Assembly: GCF_016097555.1 (NCBI RefSeq)
Contig: NC_054702.1
Span: forward strand, 76,077,679 to 76,141,678
Direction: 5' to 3'
Origin: Gigantopelta aegis
Lineage: Eukaryota; Mollusca; Gastropoda; Neomphalida; Peltospiridae
Length of the DNA: 64,000 nucleotides
This document shows, in pieces, positions 32,700 to 46,954 of the stretch; the first letter of the stretch is position 1, and every line of letters starts with the position of its first letter. The notes beneath the pieces were generated by a model. That model saw nothing but the letters and a program-made list of their open reading frames with translations, was not told the DNA's origin and did not search any database. The translations under genes were made by a program, and so were the position numbers.

Positions 32700-32990
32700 A
32701 ATGGCAGGGGCTCACCCAAGCTGCTTGTGTCATAGGATTGAACCCCCTCAGTGGACCCACCCGTGTTTTGTTTTGCTATATCTACCAGTGTCCATTGATT
32801 TGTATATTTAAGGCTCTGATATGTGCTGTGCTGTCCTGTCTATGGTGAAAGTGCACATAAAAGATGCTAATACTGCTAATGAAAAAATGAGTTTCCTCTG
32901 AAGACACCATATCGGAATTATCAGACATTTAACAGCCAATGATTCATTAATCGTGCTCTAGTGGTGTTGTTAAACAAAATAAACTTTTTT
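32700..32990 (+). mobile_element. SINE, diverged
   Basis: A weak B-type head (TAGGATTGAACCCCCT), the core word ATATGTGCTGTGCTGTCCTG, and the tail GTGCTCTAGTGGTGTTGTTA with AACAAAATAAACTTT. Older than the 11.3-kb and 40.3-kb copies. Confidence 0.75.
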
Positions 32991-35900
32991 ATTTTCCTTT
33001 CGAAGTACCTGTGTTATTAAACAAACCCCACACATTATATAATTTTTCACATTTCACAAATCCCTCTAGAATTAACTCAAAAATATGAAAATTGTAACAT
33101 GCCATCACTCAGTAACAGTGACTTCTAAAAATTCTGTTTAGAAACAGAAAGCAAACAGAGTGATCAATCGGTGTTGCATATCTATCAAAAAATCAGGCAA
33201 GAATTATACTTTGTGGAAAACATGTGGTAACTATAATGTCATACACTTAACAAGTTAACAACCCCTGCAATTTTAGAAAATATGTCAACACAGAAAAAAG
33301 TGCCGCAGAGAATTAAACAATCCACAGCAAGCTCCACGGCATTGCCAATTGCTATGGACAATTGCACGGGTTGCTTAACCTGTTGGTTACCATGTAAATG
33401 AAATCTTTCAGGTTCTAATTTTGTACGGATATATTGGTTAAAGGAGAGGACAATTAAGGCATTTGGCCTGGTATGCATATTCAATGATATATAATGCACA
33501 TTATTGCTTAATATCAACACGTATAATCGTATAGTTAATTAATAAAACGGTTAAATGTGACGACTATTATATATAACGGGCGCAGCCATTTTGTACCATC
33601 TCAGTCAGTACGCCCTCTGGCGAGCTGGTGGTTACGTAATAACGCGTCATGTCAGGAATGAGCCTTAGAACTAGAGAAACACGATCTACCTGATCTACCT
33701 GGTTTTTGCGGGATGATAAATAGTCATACATTGCAATGTTCTGTAATAATACACATCCCAGTAAGCCAACAGTAAGTATATCCAGCACTATATATATTAT
33801 TTTTCAATACAAAATAAAATACCATTGTCAAAGTGGCTACACAACAAGTCGAAACAATTAACAATGTTTTGCCCATGCATTAACCTACGTACTGAAATGA
33901 TACACGGAGTGTTTTCTTAGTTAATTGGTCTAAGCTGTTAGTTGCTTCTACCTTTGATTCCTGATTGGCAGGTGTGTATTTGATTGGTAACCAGACGAGC
34001 CAATTAATTGACGCTGTCTAGACACAAAAATACATACCGGTATTGTGGAATATTACCTGTCGCCCCTAAAATTGTAATGGACATGGTTTATTACTGTAAA
34101 TAGTTCTGTAAAACTATTGATTAAGTAGATTTTTCCATCTAAAAACACAGAACTGACCAATTACGTAGTCCCAAAGAAAAGAAAATTATCACTTGGGTAT
34201 TGTGGGTTGTCGTTTTTGCTCCAACGTAGCATATCAATAGGCGTAATAGTGTAAATTTTTCCTTTGGATTATTAAACAGAGAAAAACACTATAACCCCAT
34301 TTTTTCCGTTAATGCAACTTAAAATATATTTAGTTAAATAGTTTATTATATTATTATGTCATTTATGCTGTTTTACAAGTCAGGTTGATCAAAGAGAAGC
34401 GCCTTGTCTAAAATTACTGCTTTTGTTTACACTGTACATACAGGAGATGGTCAGGAGCTGACGACACTTCGCCCCAAGCTATCCCACCGGACGTCACAAA
34501 AACGAAACAAAATGGCTGTCCCCAGTTAGCAGGAATAATCATGGTTTTTTATTAACTCTAAAATTACGTGTTTTTCATTTGCTAAAGTGTCAGTATGTGT
34601 TGGTGGTCCGGGTATGCATCTTTCCAACACATAAGGCTCTTGCTGGAGTTGACCCTACCTTTAAGGTATTATCTTTTTAATTCAAAACAAAAATTAATAA
34701 ATAATTTTGGCCATTATGCACCTTTGATACAACCCTTTTAAGAATATTCAAAACATTTTATCTACAGCTTAAATATAAATTAGTGGCAGTATTTTCAAAC
34801 CTAACAAAGATAATTGCACAACCCATTGATATCTTACAAACCATCCATATTTAACACCAACTACAATCGATGATTTGTCATCAACAATAATTATTATAAT
34901 AAATGCCTTCATCAAATGAATGAAGGGTAACGTGGAGGTTAGAGAAAATTGTTAAGCAAACTACGGTAAAGTTCAATAAGCTTACTGGATTTTAATTAAT
35001 ATAGAATTCATTAAAATTATGTAAAGATATTCAGTAGATTACTCATGTTATATTAGTCTGCGCATGTTAATGACATTACATTATGTCTTAAAACAAGTGT
35101 TGGGGGTATGTTTGTAAACAAACAAACATTAATTTAATTCATAAAACTATCCATGTAGCAATATGTTATTTGTAACAACCTATGATCAATATGTATATAG
35201 CCATGAGGTAGTGTCAGTCAGCTGTCCTATATGTCACAACTTTGAAAATGGAAGCAACACAGATCAGTTTCATTTACAAATACAACAATGACATTTTTAT
35301 TTGGTTGAAACATGCTATTTTGATATATTCAAAGCGTCATCTTCTTATTGAAAGAAGCTCAAGTTGTAATGTGGTTCTTCCAACCTATAACACTGTTTAC
35401 TAATGTAAGACACAAACACAAATGGGTTTTAATACTAATGTGACTGTGTTTTCATTATTAACTGCATCATACAAGTATTGTTGCCATTTTGAAAACAATT
35501 ACATGTGCACAACTAAAATAAAAAGCATCACACCATAGGTGCTTCAAATTTCTCGATTCCACAAGCATCTATAGTCCTTCCAACAGGGAATATGTCTTTT
35601 TTTTTCAAACTATGGAATTTACTACAAGTTATTTATTTCTGAGCAGATTGTTTTCTAAATTGCACACAAAAATAATGGGTTTTTTGTTATTTCAAAAACA
35701 CTTTAACTTTTTTTTATGTCGAATCAAACTGAAATTATTAACAAAAGACATTTTTGTATGATTGGACAGACTATAGTTTAAGACAGGATCCATTGTACTT
35801 TGTCAAGTAATAACGCAAGACATAGTTTAAGAAGCTACCTCCATGGTGTTCGTTATCTTCTGAAGCAGGTGGCTGCTTAGGTAAAGTAGGCAGCTACATA

Positions 35901-36378
35901 TTACGAGAGTAGTGAACTGAATAATTTTAAGTACAAAATGCAGGCAGTGGTTGGGCAGCAAAAGCTACCAAAAATCATTGCAACCTAATAAACTCCATAT
36001 TTTCCCTCTCATACACAATACAAACACTCAATTCATAGTTGAAACGTCATTATCTGACTAACTATGGACCATGCAGAGTTAAATGTTGATGTAGGTTGGC
36101 ACACTTGAATACATTTGAAAGTGTTTTATAAACCACTGATTAGAGAAGGAACAGTCGTGTAAAATGATTAACCTGCACACGTGCTTGTACTTGAAGTAAC
36201 TCTGTGCCCACCACGAGGTGCTGATGTTCAACATGAACTGCAGTGTGCAAACTAAGCAGTGCCCAAGAGCATGACCAGCTTGTTGTACGGGTATGCAAGA
36301 TATGCCATGCTACACTCTCAAAGTGAACGAGGCCCTGAGCTGTGTCTTTGTTAAATTCCCCATAGCAACAGAAGGTCT
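32991..36378. other. intergenic and KLHDC3 3' UTR side, repeats only
   Basis: Holds a dispersed repeat (35597-35790) that pairs with 6655-6935. A less AT-rich patch near 34440-34672 ends ACCCTACCTTTAAGG and may be a TTAA-type element whose other end I could not place. The 3' end of the minus-strand KLHDC3 transcript must lie in the upper part; its poly(A) signal was not fixed. Confidence 0.4.
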
Positions 36379-39300
36379 TCAGCCATTGGTGTTGCACGAT
36401 CTACTGATTGTATTGTTTGTTGTCATGGCAGCTAGTTCCCACCTAAAATGCAAATGTAATGGTAACTGGCTTTAGAACTTATCCTGTGATTTTATACCAA
36501 AACTGTGGATGTAATAGGAAGTTATATAATATTATCAGGGTTTCTGCCAGAGGGTAAAATTATGTATCCTAAAATCATGCAAATTAATGGATATATTTTT
36601 ATAATTTTTAAGAGAACTGCTGTTTAACATTTGGCAAAGTGAACGACATGCAGTGTTCAATTTCAAAACATTTCAAACCGATAACCACCTAGTAGGGTCA
36701 CTTTTGGTCTGTTTTATGTTTATTACCTAGACTCAAATTATTTTCTGACAGAAAGCCTGATTATATGCTATAGAAACTAAGATCTTTCAACCTAGTTTGA
36801 GCTACGAGGGAACAGTCCTATCTGAGTATTTAAAACTTGTTCACTAAAGACATATTTTTGAAGATGAAATTTACTAATAATAAACAAGAATTGCACAGAA
36901 TTAAATGTCTTGCCTACCATAACTTATTTGATGTCACTGACAGTTTCATTCATAAATATTTATATTAATGAATGTTTAAAAAAAAACATTGAAAAAAACC
37001 CATTAAAATTTTAATTTTCAATTTCTACATGCATTGTGATGGACATCTGTCAGTGCAACTATAAACCATGTTTCATTGATCTAACATTTACAACTTGTAA
37101 AAAATGGAGCTAACCCTAAACATTTAACATTGAGCTAACTGCAAAAGTTAACACTGTCAGAAAAGTAATATCTATATCTTGTCTTTTTACTTCATAAAGG
37201 TAAAATCAAACAACAGAAAACTTGTTCATCCATTAAAAATGAGATTCACTGACCTAATATCAACTGGCAAACAGGAGGTATCTAGCTTGAGGTTCAAAAC
37301 AAATATTTCACACAGAGTTTTTAAAGATGGTGCTGAAAGTAAACAAGAATAGTAAAGGTATACAAGTGCCACATTAAATAAATTACATGTCAGTTACTAT
37401 GCCTGACGAAGTCTTGATAATAAATCTACACTATACAAAATACATATTCTATTTTAGACAGAGACCTTGACGCAGGTAAGATCTAGTCTTCATGATGGAC
37501 AGATTTAAAAACTGACTCACCTTTGAATAAAATTTCAGCTCATTATCTGGAGGCATTGTGAAAAAATAGAAAAAAGTTTGTTTTGTTTAACAACATCACT
37601 GGAGCACATTGATTAATTAATCATTGGCTATTGGATATCAAACATTTGGTAATTCTGACTCGAAGTTAGAGGAAACCCGCTACATTTTTCCTAATGCAAC
37701 AAGGGATCTTTTAAGATGTACTTTCCCATAGACAGGAAAGCACATACCATGGCCAGTTGTGGTGCACTGGTTGTAACGAGAAAAAACAAGTCCTCTCCAA
37801 TTGTAGTATCATAGATTAACTTACCAAAATCAAGAATATGTAGATCTGAATGGTCAATGAGATCACTTTCCAATAATGGCAGCTGGTTGCGACGTGTTCC
37901 AGCTTCAGGGCTCTTTGGACTAGAATAGATACAAGTATGAGCATTGGACTGGAATAGATACATTTATAAGCATAAGAACTTAAAGACAAAATCTGAATCA
38001 CAACTGTCCTTTACCCACTACAAATGTTGGCTGTAAAATAAACAACAAAAAATAAAATAATGGTATAATGTATTTGAGTAAGATCTACATAAAATTATGA
38101 TTTTAAATCATTTTAAAATAAAATAAATAATAAGCCCTGATAAGGCGGAAATACTCTTGCTTCTGTTGCAGCTGCCGCATGCATTCAGAGCATTTACACC
38201 AGCTGCATTCCAGTCACTATTAATAAGCTTGCTGCAATTCATTTTTATATTAAACATTAAAAGTAGATCTGTGTTATGAGCATATTTAATAGACATATGT
38301 ATTTCTTATGTCAGGGTATGACAAATGTTTTAAAAAGTCATTAGCCACAGGGCTAGTGTGTTTGTAAATGCCACTAGCCCACCAAAATAAAGCACTAGCC
38401 CAAATTTCTGATCAATTACAAAACACTTTATGTAAGGCTCAAAAACAATGTTTCAAGGAACCCAACCCCTATAGAACCTAAAACCCCCCCAGCTGACCTG
38501 TTTTCTTCTCCTTTTTTGATGTACATGAGAATAAAAAAAATTGTTTTTTTGTTTTGTTTTGTTAGTATTATTAGTATTAGTATTACTTAGTGAAAATTTA
38601 TCTTTTTTTTCTTTTTTTTTAAACTGCATATCTTTTTACATCTTTGCAGTGAATGGTTTTGTTTTATAGTTTCATGTTAAAGGTGAAATATCATAGATGC
38701 ATTTGACTATTGTTGTTAAAATAATTAAATACAATAGGCTAAATATGTCAGATGCATGCAGTCTGTCATTTCACTATGTCTGGCTCCAGTGAATTTTATT
38801 TTTTGAAGCACCACCACATCCAATGTGAACGAGTCCTTGCATCCATAGATGTCCATATCAATGCATATTTCATTGATCTAGGATTTATACCATGTGCAAA
38901 TAGGACATAAATGTGATATCCTATCACTGAGCTCAACACTGATTTCATTTAATTAAAAAACATTAACAAGCATGGATATGAGTATACATATGTGCAACCA
39001 TAAAGCAAATTGTAAGGGTCTAGGACTTAGCATTTGTGAGAAATGGAGCTAAGCACAAATGTTGATGCCAATGCCATCACCAGTACAATAAAACTTATAT
39101 CTTGCCTTTTAAGCCAAGAAAAAAACCCCAGTCAAGCATATGAAATGGGGGGAGGGTGTGTGTGTGTTTAAAAACGATGTAGATTTTTGGTCAAAATTAG
39201 CTGGTCTGGCCTGAAAACTGTTCACCATGTGCTTCCATCATTCTACACATGCTATTAGTTGTAATCCACGTTAGATGCATAGTGATTCATTTGGAACCTA

Positions 39301-42300
39301 TATAGTAATTTGGTGGCAACAGAAACATGAATAAATGTTGTTATCCCGATTCAGACATTTTCATTTAATTTGAGTAAAATACAACAGAAATACCTCGTCC
39401 CTCCAAACAGGTAGACCTTCTCCCCTATCATACAGCAGCACTGTCTCCTCCGAGGACATGGACCCTGACCCCACACCTTCACACAACTCCAACGCATCTG
39501 CTCTGTTCAAACAAATAGGAACACAAGTGGATGGTTAATAATTTTGTACATGGTACAACATAATTACAAAGTCATTTACAAATGCTAATCATCTTTCAAA
39601 GTAACTTCATGTAACATTAATTAAATGACACATCCACACAAAGATAAGTAACATGTGAGCTCATGGTGATCTCGTTTTTCAGTCCGCGACTAGGAATTTG
39701 ACAACTGATAAAACTGTGTTTGTTCAAATAAATAAAGTTTAGATTTCTTGATTTGACAGATGCCTATGTTAAAAATTCTGAAAAGAAATAAAGTGTTTAC
39801 AAGTTTCTGTAGTTTGAAGTAAAATATGTTTTATTATTGATGTTGCATATGGTATATTCCTAACCTGGGTCAAATTTATGAACATCATTGTAGTGACAGT
39901 CATAGAGTCCATTGTATCCACCAAACACATAGAGCATTCCACAATACATAACTGAAAGAAATCAGATGTACATTAATAAACCATAGACTGTTTAACAAGA
40001 AACAAACCAACAGATGACAGAAGACACAGCATTAACAAAATCTATGAAAGAAAAGCAAGTCCAACCAGAACTGTAGAAATGGGTGGTTTGCCATAATTGA
40101 GTAAATGAAAGAAAGAGAACAAAGTAGAAGCTGTGTGACCAGAAACTGGTATCATTATCTTAAATTTTTTTAAATTAATAACATGTTTAATTACTTTTAT
40201 AAATGAAATTTTTAATGATTTTTGTTTTAAATAAAATAAAAGTTAGGAATTTTTTTTAAAATAATAATAAATAATTTGTTTTAAAAGGTAAGTAAACTGA
40301 TTTTTAAAAACATACATTGTCATCAATAGTAAAGTTTGTTTTATTTAACGACGCCACTAGAGCACACTGATTTTTTTATCTTATCATCAACTATTGGACG
40401 TCAAACATATGGTCATTCTGACACGTGTTTTAGAGGAAACCCGCTGTTGCCACATAGGCTACTCTTTTATGACAGGCAGCAAGGGATCTTTTATTTGCGC
40501 TTCCCACAGGCAGGATAGCACAAACCATAGCCTTTGTTGAACCAGTTATGGATCACTGGTCAGTGCAAGTGGTTTACACCTACCCATTGAGCCTTGCGGA
40601 GCACTCACTCAGGGTTTGGAGTCGGTATTTGGATTAAAAATCCCATGCCTCGACTGGGATCCGAACCCAGTACCTACCAGCCTGTAGACCGATGGCCTAA
40701 CCACGATGCCACCGAGGCCGGTCTTGTCACCAATAGATGAACTATAAATCAAGTTTCACCAATTTCTATTGCCATTAGAAAAAGGTAACACCCAAACCTT
40801 GAAACTGACAGAGCAAGAGGCAACTGCTACACAAAATCCACAATGCTTTCTGATAATCAGGTTCATTAGCAGTTTTTGCTTTCCATCTACAACTATACAA
40901 CTATTTATATCAATATCTGAGAAGCAAAGCTTGCTATCCACTCTACAAATTGAATTTCAAGCAATGAAGTCATATATCTTTCAACTAAGTTAAGGCATGA
41001 CAAAAACAGACATCTATGACACCATTGAGAAGTACAATATAAAATAACAAATGGAAGAGACATATGAAACCACTGAATAACATCTCTCTGTAACAGATAT
41101 GCCATGTACAAACATCAACTAACATGATGAATGGCTTCGTCTTCCTGGAGGCTTGTCGCCGTGGGTTACGGGCTCGTGCCAGGTGTTGGTCAGTGTGTTG
41201 AAAGTCTGCATCTTGTTACAGTAGATCTCGTTGTTAGTGAACAGGTCTCCTCCCTCATCACTTCGTCCTCCAAACACGAACATGGTGCTGCCCACAGCCG
41301 TCGCGGTGTGAAAGTCACGCCAACACGCTGGTCTGCCCTGAAAGAGCCCAAAGAAACATAACTTTATAATAAAATTGATAACTATGAGCAATATAGGTTA
41401 AATTTATTTTACTGAATAATAAGTCTTTACTCCTAATAATGAGTAAAAAAAAAACATTCTACTTTTGCTTCCACATAACTACTGCAAAGAGTCTTACAAA
41501 ATACATAGGCTAACGGTTCCAAACTCTACTTGAAAATAAAGATGACATCATTACATGTGACATCATTCTGATTATTTTTAGTACTGTCTGTACACTATAC
41601 TGCTGCAGATGCAGATGCACCTGCCTGCTACCGATTTGATCGGGCTGCTGGTGCTCCCTTGCACCTGCCAGTGCAGGCGGTCCCTCCTCTCCCCTCCCCC
41701 CACCTTTCCTGTCATGGACGGAGGAGCCGGCCAAGGCCAGCTCTTGTGCCCACGACAGGCGTACGCTACCACAGCTTGTTCTGAATGTGCACGTAAAACC
41801 CTATGACATGACATGACATGCTGCAGATGGGCAAAATTGCATGAATTGCACTATTCAAGGGAGTTAATTCTGTCCTTTTTTAAATTTTTAATGAAAACAT
41901 GTAACGCCTTTTTCAGATATTTTACTTGAACTTGGCAAAACGTTTTTGTCTGCTTTTAACTTTACTTATAAAATAAACCTTTAAAATATGTATACTGTGG
42001 TTGCCTGAAGTTATCATAATGAAAGATAACAGCTAGATAATTATCTCCAATAATTACTATAGCAATTACAACTAAAGACTGTAAGAACACTCATTTTTTA
42101 AATTGTATTTATTCAGTGTGTTATTCTCCCCTACTGTGCAAATAATCTGAATAAACAAGTCAAACCAAATGTCTCAAACTACCACTAAACCCAAAACATG
42201 AGATTCAATTTATTGTCACATTTTGATATATGTTATGTGCCGTGGTAAAATTAGAACTCTGAAAAACACTTGAGTACGTTTCACTGTAATCAGGTTAATA

Positions 42301-44772
42301 GAGGTAAGCTAGTTTATCAGCACTTCATACATTCTATGTACTGAAGATATCATCACTTACCAATGTTTTCACTTCCATCCAGGTCATTGTGTTAAAGTCA
42401 AAAGCATGAACATCATTAAAAAATCTATCAACCTGAAAGCAAACAATCAATAAATATCTAATGTCAAAATTTAATTAAAAAAACAAGAATCTATCAAGTG
42501 ACAAGAAACTATTAAAGCTTCCCTTTATTAGTTATTAAAAGGTTATATTTTTAATATGAGAGTAATATAACTTCTTTTCTTATTTTATTTGTCACTTTTT
42601 GTTTAAAGTTTGTCAAGACACTACCTCCCAAAAGACATAGCTACAGATATATTTACACATGATAATAGTAATGATCACACACACAACATCCATATTGCAT
42701 ACCTCCACTTCAAACCCGCCATATATGTACATCTTATTGTTGATAACACAGGCCGAGTGGCCATCTCGCGCTCCAGGGATATTACCATACACTACAGGCC
42801 GAGACCAGCGGTTTGTAGCTACAAGTAAAGTAAAACATGATATCAACAAGTGTTGGAAATCAGTTGGAATTCATTCATCGAACATCAGTTATAATCGGTT
42901 TATACAATCAGTTAGAATTATATGAACATACATGTCAGAAGGATTTTAATTATAAAGACCACGCACCTATTGCAATGTTTGCCAGGTTATAGACCCTATA
43001 AATTGTTATACTTTATTAACATTAACATAATAACATTTAATACTTTTTTTCTTTTTGTACACCTGAAAACCAACACCAATGTGACATGTTTACCTTAATT
43101 CCATCATCTAAACTGGAGGAACAATTACAGATGATATTTTACATGAGAATCCATTATGGATTTTTATAATTGATAATCATATTGGTAGAGTCCAAATGAT
43201 CAACTTCTGATTATAATATCACTGGAACAGGGCTGCTATAAACAGTATAAACTTATAAATATAGTTAACTTTCATTAACAAAAATCAATTTTTCATTTTA
43301 AATCAGCGAGTTACACCAATAGCCAATATTTATGTTTGTACAGATTCAATAAAAAGAGGGGAAAAGTATAAAATAGATAATTTTATATTACAGTGAAACC
43401 CCTCTAAACCGGACACCCTCGGGACCAAGTAAAATGTCCTGTTTTAAGAGGTATCCGGTTTAGAGAGGTTAAGTTCTTTACTGATTTTTAAAAAAGGACT
43501 GTGAAAGATATCTGGTTTTGAGGGAATTCCGGTTTACAGAGGGTCTGGATTTGAGAGGTTTCACTGTATTACAAACTATGATTAATATAAGAGTAGGCCT
43601 ATAGTCTACCAACTGAAATCTAAATAATTCATTAAAAAAAATAACGTTTATTAATTTAGAATAATTATATAGTTCTTGGGCCTGTGCTTATAACATGTTA
43701 AAGTCTAGACTCAGTTCTTAATGAAGTCTTGTAAGCACAGTCAGCTTTGGTAGTTGTTTATAAACTGTCGGATACTGCTGGAATTTAACAGCTGTTTAAC
43801 AATCAACATAAATTATGGTCAGCAAGATGACTTACTACTGTCAAACTGGTACAGTGTTTCACAGGCACCATCTTTACCATTCCTGCCTCCCCAGATGTAC
43901 GCACAGTCGCCCACTGCGACTGCCGTGTGACTGTAACGTTGATACGGAATACAGGGGTAGTCGGGGTGGCTGGCAGGAACTATAGGCAGGACACGCCATC
44001 GTAGAGATACTGAAAACAAAACCATAATGTTTATTTTACATACATATAAAACATAAATTAATATTCATATTGTAAATAATTAATTAATGTCTGCTACACA
44101 ATTGTGTAGTTTTTGTTTACGATTCCACAAAATGAAAAATAACTAAAGACAATCCACAAGAACCCAATAATTCATATATTGAAGAAAAAAACCCCATTAC
44201 AATTTGAAAAATTCTATATAATGTAAATGGTCTACAGGGATCTCATTAATGTTTTTCCAATACTTTTTATAAATTATTGCCGGGTATAGAATTACAAAGA
44301 TAAATGCCTCCTGATTGAATGTTCATGTTGTAAATCTAATTTGCACATGTTGACAACCCTGTTATATATGCATTTGTAATTTTCTTCATGATTGGTTAAT
44401 ATCAGCTTATTATCAATATATAATTTTTATATTTAAGACCAACCAATGAAATTGCGTCATTCCTTGTCTTCGATTTCAACCTGATTATGGCATATCACAT
44501 GACAAATTAAATAGCTGGCTATAATTTTATTTTTATCTGTTATTTCTGTTCTTAATCTTATTGACATCACATGTAGCTAATATATAATGAAATGGGTCAC
44601 AAACTTGATAGTACGTACTTGTGTCAAGAACATAAACATCCATTGGTCGTGTTGTCTTATAGTCCTCACCAGTGCAGTATCCGCCAAATGAAAAAATCTT
44701 ATCACCGATAGCAACAGCTGCATGATTGACACGTTTTGGTCCTCCCTCCAGATGAACAGTCCACCTCTGCAT
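36379..44772 (-). CDS. KLHDC3: Kelch domain-containing protein 3, complete
   Basis: Ten coding exons, listed 5' to 3': 44772-44619, 44009-43836, 42818-42703, 42432-42361, 41337-41124, 39951-39865, 39502-39394, 37919-37825, 37332-37254, 36442-36379. They total 1164 nt (387 residues plus stop) and every phase agrees; human KLHDC3 is 382 residues as I recall. The start is MQRWTVHLEGGPKRVNHAAV, as in the vertebrate protein. Kelch blades are visible: FSFGGY, AYIWGGRN, MYIYGGFE, MFVFGGR, LYVFGGYN and VYLFGGTS, with CWRDFHTAT, NNEIYCN, GPCPRRRQCCC and DLIDHSDLHILDF. It ends CLPVDIRWELAAMTTNNTIS. KLHDC3 is known as a substrate receptor of a CUL2 E3 ligase that reads C-terminal degrons. No defect seen. 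Introns hold SINEs and MITEs. Confidence 0.95.
37575..37790 (-). mobile_element. SINE in a KLHDC3 intron
   Basis: Minus-oriented: AAGTTTGTTTTGTTTAACAA tail complement first, then GAGGAAACCCGCTAC, AAGGGATCTTTTA and the core. It stops before the head, about 35 bp from the exon at 37825. Confidence 0.8.
38316..38420. repeat. fragment of the GACAAAT/CTAGCC MITE family
   Basis: GGTATGACAAATGTTTTAAA, then AGTCATTAGCC and GCCACTAGCCC, matches the left half of the element at 22101-22245. No right end. Confidence 0.5.
40330..40723 (-). mobile_element. full-length SINE, head type A, in a KLHDC3 intron
   Basis: Minus-oriented complete copy from TAAAGTTTGTTTTATTTAAC to ACCGAGGCCGGTC. Target duplication TTGTCATCAATAG (40317-40329) and TTGTCACCAATAG (40724-40736), one mismatch. 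Close in length (394 bp) and sequence to the copy at 11260-11653. Confidence 0.93.
41602..41821 (-). repeat. dispersed repeat, copy 2 (pair with 14030-14244)
   Basis: Complement of the element at 14030-14244, ending with ATGACATGACATGACATG. It lies in a KLHDC3 intron. Confidence 0.8.
43391..43566. mobile_element. MITE with CAGTGAAACC ends (pogo/Tc1-like)
   Basis: CAGTGAAACCCCTCT at the left and the complement GAGAGGTTTCACTG at the right, flanked by TA on both sides. 176 bp, with internal GGTTTAGAGAGG-type repeats in both orientations. A degenerate relative without ends lies at about 49810-49900. Confidence 0.8.
43677..43742. repeat. degenerate relative of the 5129-5268 foldback
   Basis: GGGCCTGTGCTTATAACATG, TTAAAGTCTAGACT and GTAAGCACAG match the ends and arm of the 5.1-kb foldback; most of the spacer and inner arms are lost. 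Confidence 0.65.
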
Positions 44773-44796
44773 AGCACAGTGACAGCACTATGAAGA
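44773..44796 (-). other. 5' UTR part of the KLHDC3 first coding exon
   Basis: On the minus strand a CTGTCTTTAG acceptor-like end at 44797 precedes 24 nt and the start codon. This suggests a separate upstream 5' UTR exon, not located. Confidence 0.4.
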
Positions 44797-46670
44797 CTAA
44801 AGACAGAAACGTATACATCATTTATTACAGGACACAAATGTATTACTAGATGTACAAAAAACATAACATGAACACACATTTTTCCATTTTGGAAAATATG
44901 TCATTAGAAAGGAATAGATTGCTTATACATGTATGTACCGTAATGCCATTGTGAAATTGCTGTTTAGGAAAGACATACCTGCATATGTATTTTTAGCATG
45001 TAACTGTACACTATGAATGGATGGTTTATCTATAATAATGTCTGACATCAACCATTTTATACCAACATATTTAATCTGGCATGTAAATTCTCATATAAAG
45101 CATTTATTCATACAACTTTGCCTCAGTCACAACACAAAATGTGGTACTTAACCTATGAAAAAGTAAATACACTGAACATGAGTTGTTATTACAAATTTTG
45201 TCATGCAATTTAAAATGCATTTTGGAAACTAATTTCAATAAAAATTATATTTTTAAGTAGCATTTTAATGACTTTCATGAAATATATAGTTGCTACAAGT
45301 TTGTGTTTATGTGTAAACTCCACTCTACAAGTAAGAATGTGGAAACATAGCATGCTGTTACTGTTAGTAATAACATCAAACACCAACTTTGTAACACATA
45401 AGAAATCTAAACTACACTATTAGCTCTAAAATCAGGGTTCTATCAGAGTAGGTGTAACTGATTTCACAACAAATCTTTATTTATTATGCTTCAATCCAGG
45501 GCAGTAAAGACTATATGTATCAAACAAGTTTATATTGTGTTCAATTTTCACTTTGTAGAGTCAGCTGGTATTTCTTCCTGTAGCATTTGAACTTGTCGTC
45601 AACATGTAAGAGTATCATAAGTGAATTAGAAAATTATCAAACTAAAGCCTAAAGGTTTGTGGCATTAGATCTTAAAAACTACCATATTTTACAGTATATA
45701 ACCCACTACTTTTGTTTTTTTAAAAATCAGAAGGGGTGGTTTATATAAGAGTGCAGTTTATTTGTGATTAACTTTCAGCTTCACGTTTAATCCACTTGTG
45801 TTAGTACGAGAGTTTTGTTGTATTAAATACATGTAAATTGCACTGATTAGTTATCTTCATCAATCTACACATGTGACTGGAAGTACGACAATGCAATAAC
45901 AAACACAAAATCACAAGTTACAGTTTGACATGGATTTTTTACTCAATGTACGACAATGCACATAACAAACACAAAATCACAAGTTACAGTTTTTGACATC
46001 ACTGACATGTTTTACTCAATGCAATGTAGTCACAAACCATTGTGCATGCATCAGAGGGTACATCAACATGATTACAAAAATATTTTAGTGCGAAAACACA
46101 TACATATTTGATATGATGACTTCATATACTCTTTATTGGTAGCTACATATTTAAGGGTACAGTATGATTTATTACCAAATGTCAATATCGAAAGTCATCA
46201 AGTATTACACAAAACAGCACATGCCGAACTTGGCAATTACCTACATCAGTTTTCTCAGGCATATCTATTTTTGGCCAAAATCACAAAATAAAGAAACGAT
46301 AAGTACAGTGGTCAATTTTTATAATATTTTTGTGTCACATGTATTCCTAAACCATTGTCTTTAAAGATAAATATCTATGACAGTACAATCAAGTCTGTGT
46401 GTAGTAAAGTGTAACTCGGCAGTTGATAATGGGTGTCCCGAGTCACAGATGCTGATCCACTGTACTGTAAATACTTTAAAATTATGTGTTTCTGACTGAA
46501 AGAGCAGTTATGTCCATTTAGCTTTCAAAAGGCAGAGTACTCGGGCTACCTTTCACATACATGTATGAACATTATGTATTTCTAAACTTTTAATTGAAAT
46601 TATTTGAGCAAAAGTTATGTTTAATGCCCTCAACTGATTTATTCATTATGGTCAAAAAATCCATGAAGGT
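44797..46670. other. upstream of KLHDC3 coding region, no gene seen
   Basis: AT-rich. A local tandem duplication of about 60-65 bp (GTACGACAATGCA..AACAAACACAAAATCACAAG) occupies about 45892-46019. No coding exon was recognised. Confidence 0.4.
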
Positions 46671-46671
46671 T

Positions 46672-46925
46672 AAAAAGTTTGTTTTGTTTAATGACACCAA
46701 TAGAGTACATTGATTTATTAATAATGGGCTATTGGATGTCAAACATTTGGTAATTCAGACATAAAGTTTTAGAGATGAAACCTGCTACATGTTTCCATTA
46801 GTAGCAAGAGATCTTTTATATGCACCATCCCACAAAAAGGGTAACACATACCACAGCCTTTGATATACCAGTCGTTGTGCACTGCCTCTGGTTAGAATGA
46901 GAAATACCCCAATGGGCCCACAACA
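46672..46925 (-). mobile_element. SINE, type B, headless or diverged
   Basis: AAGTTTGTTTTGTTTAATGA tail complement, GGGCTATTGGATGTCAAACA, then the core with AGATCTTTTATATGCACCAT. It ends near AATGGGCCCACAA. Confidence 0.8.
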
Positions 46926-46954
46926 GATTTCATTTAAATTTATTTTCATGTATT

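Noticed and set aside
36140-36397. 85-codon minus-strand frame at the end of KLHDC3
   Set aside because: Overlaps the last KLHDC3 exon in another frame; the frame reading WELAAMTTNNTIS agrees with the upstream exons and the family.
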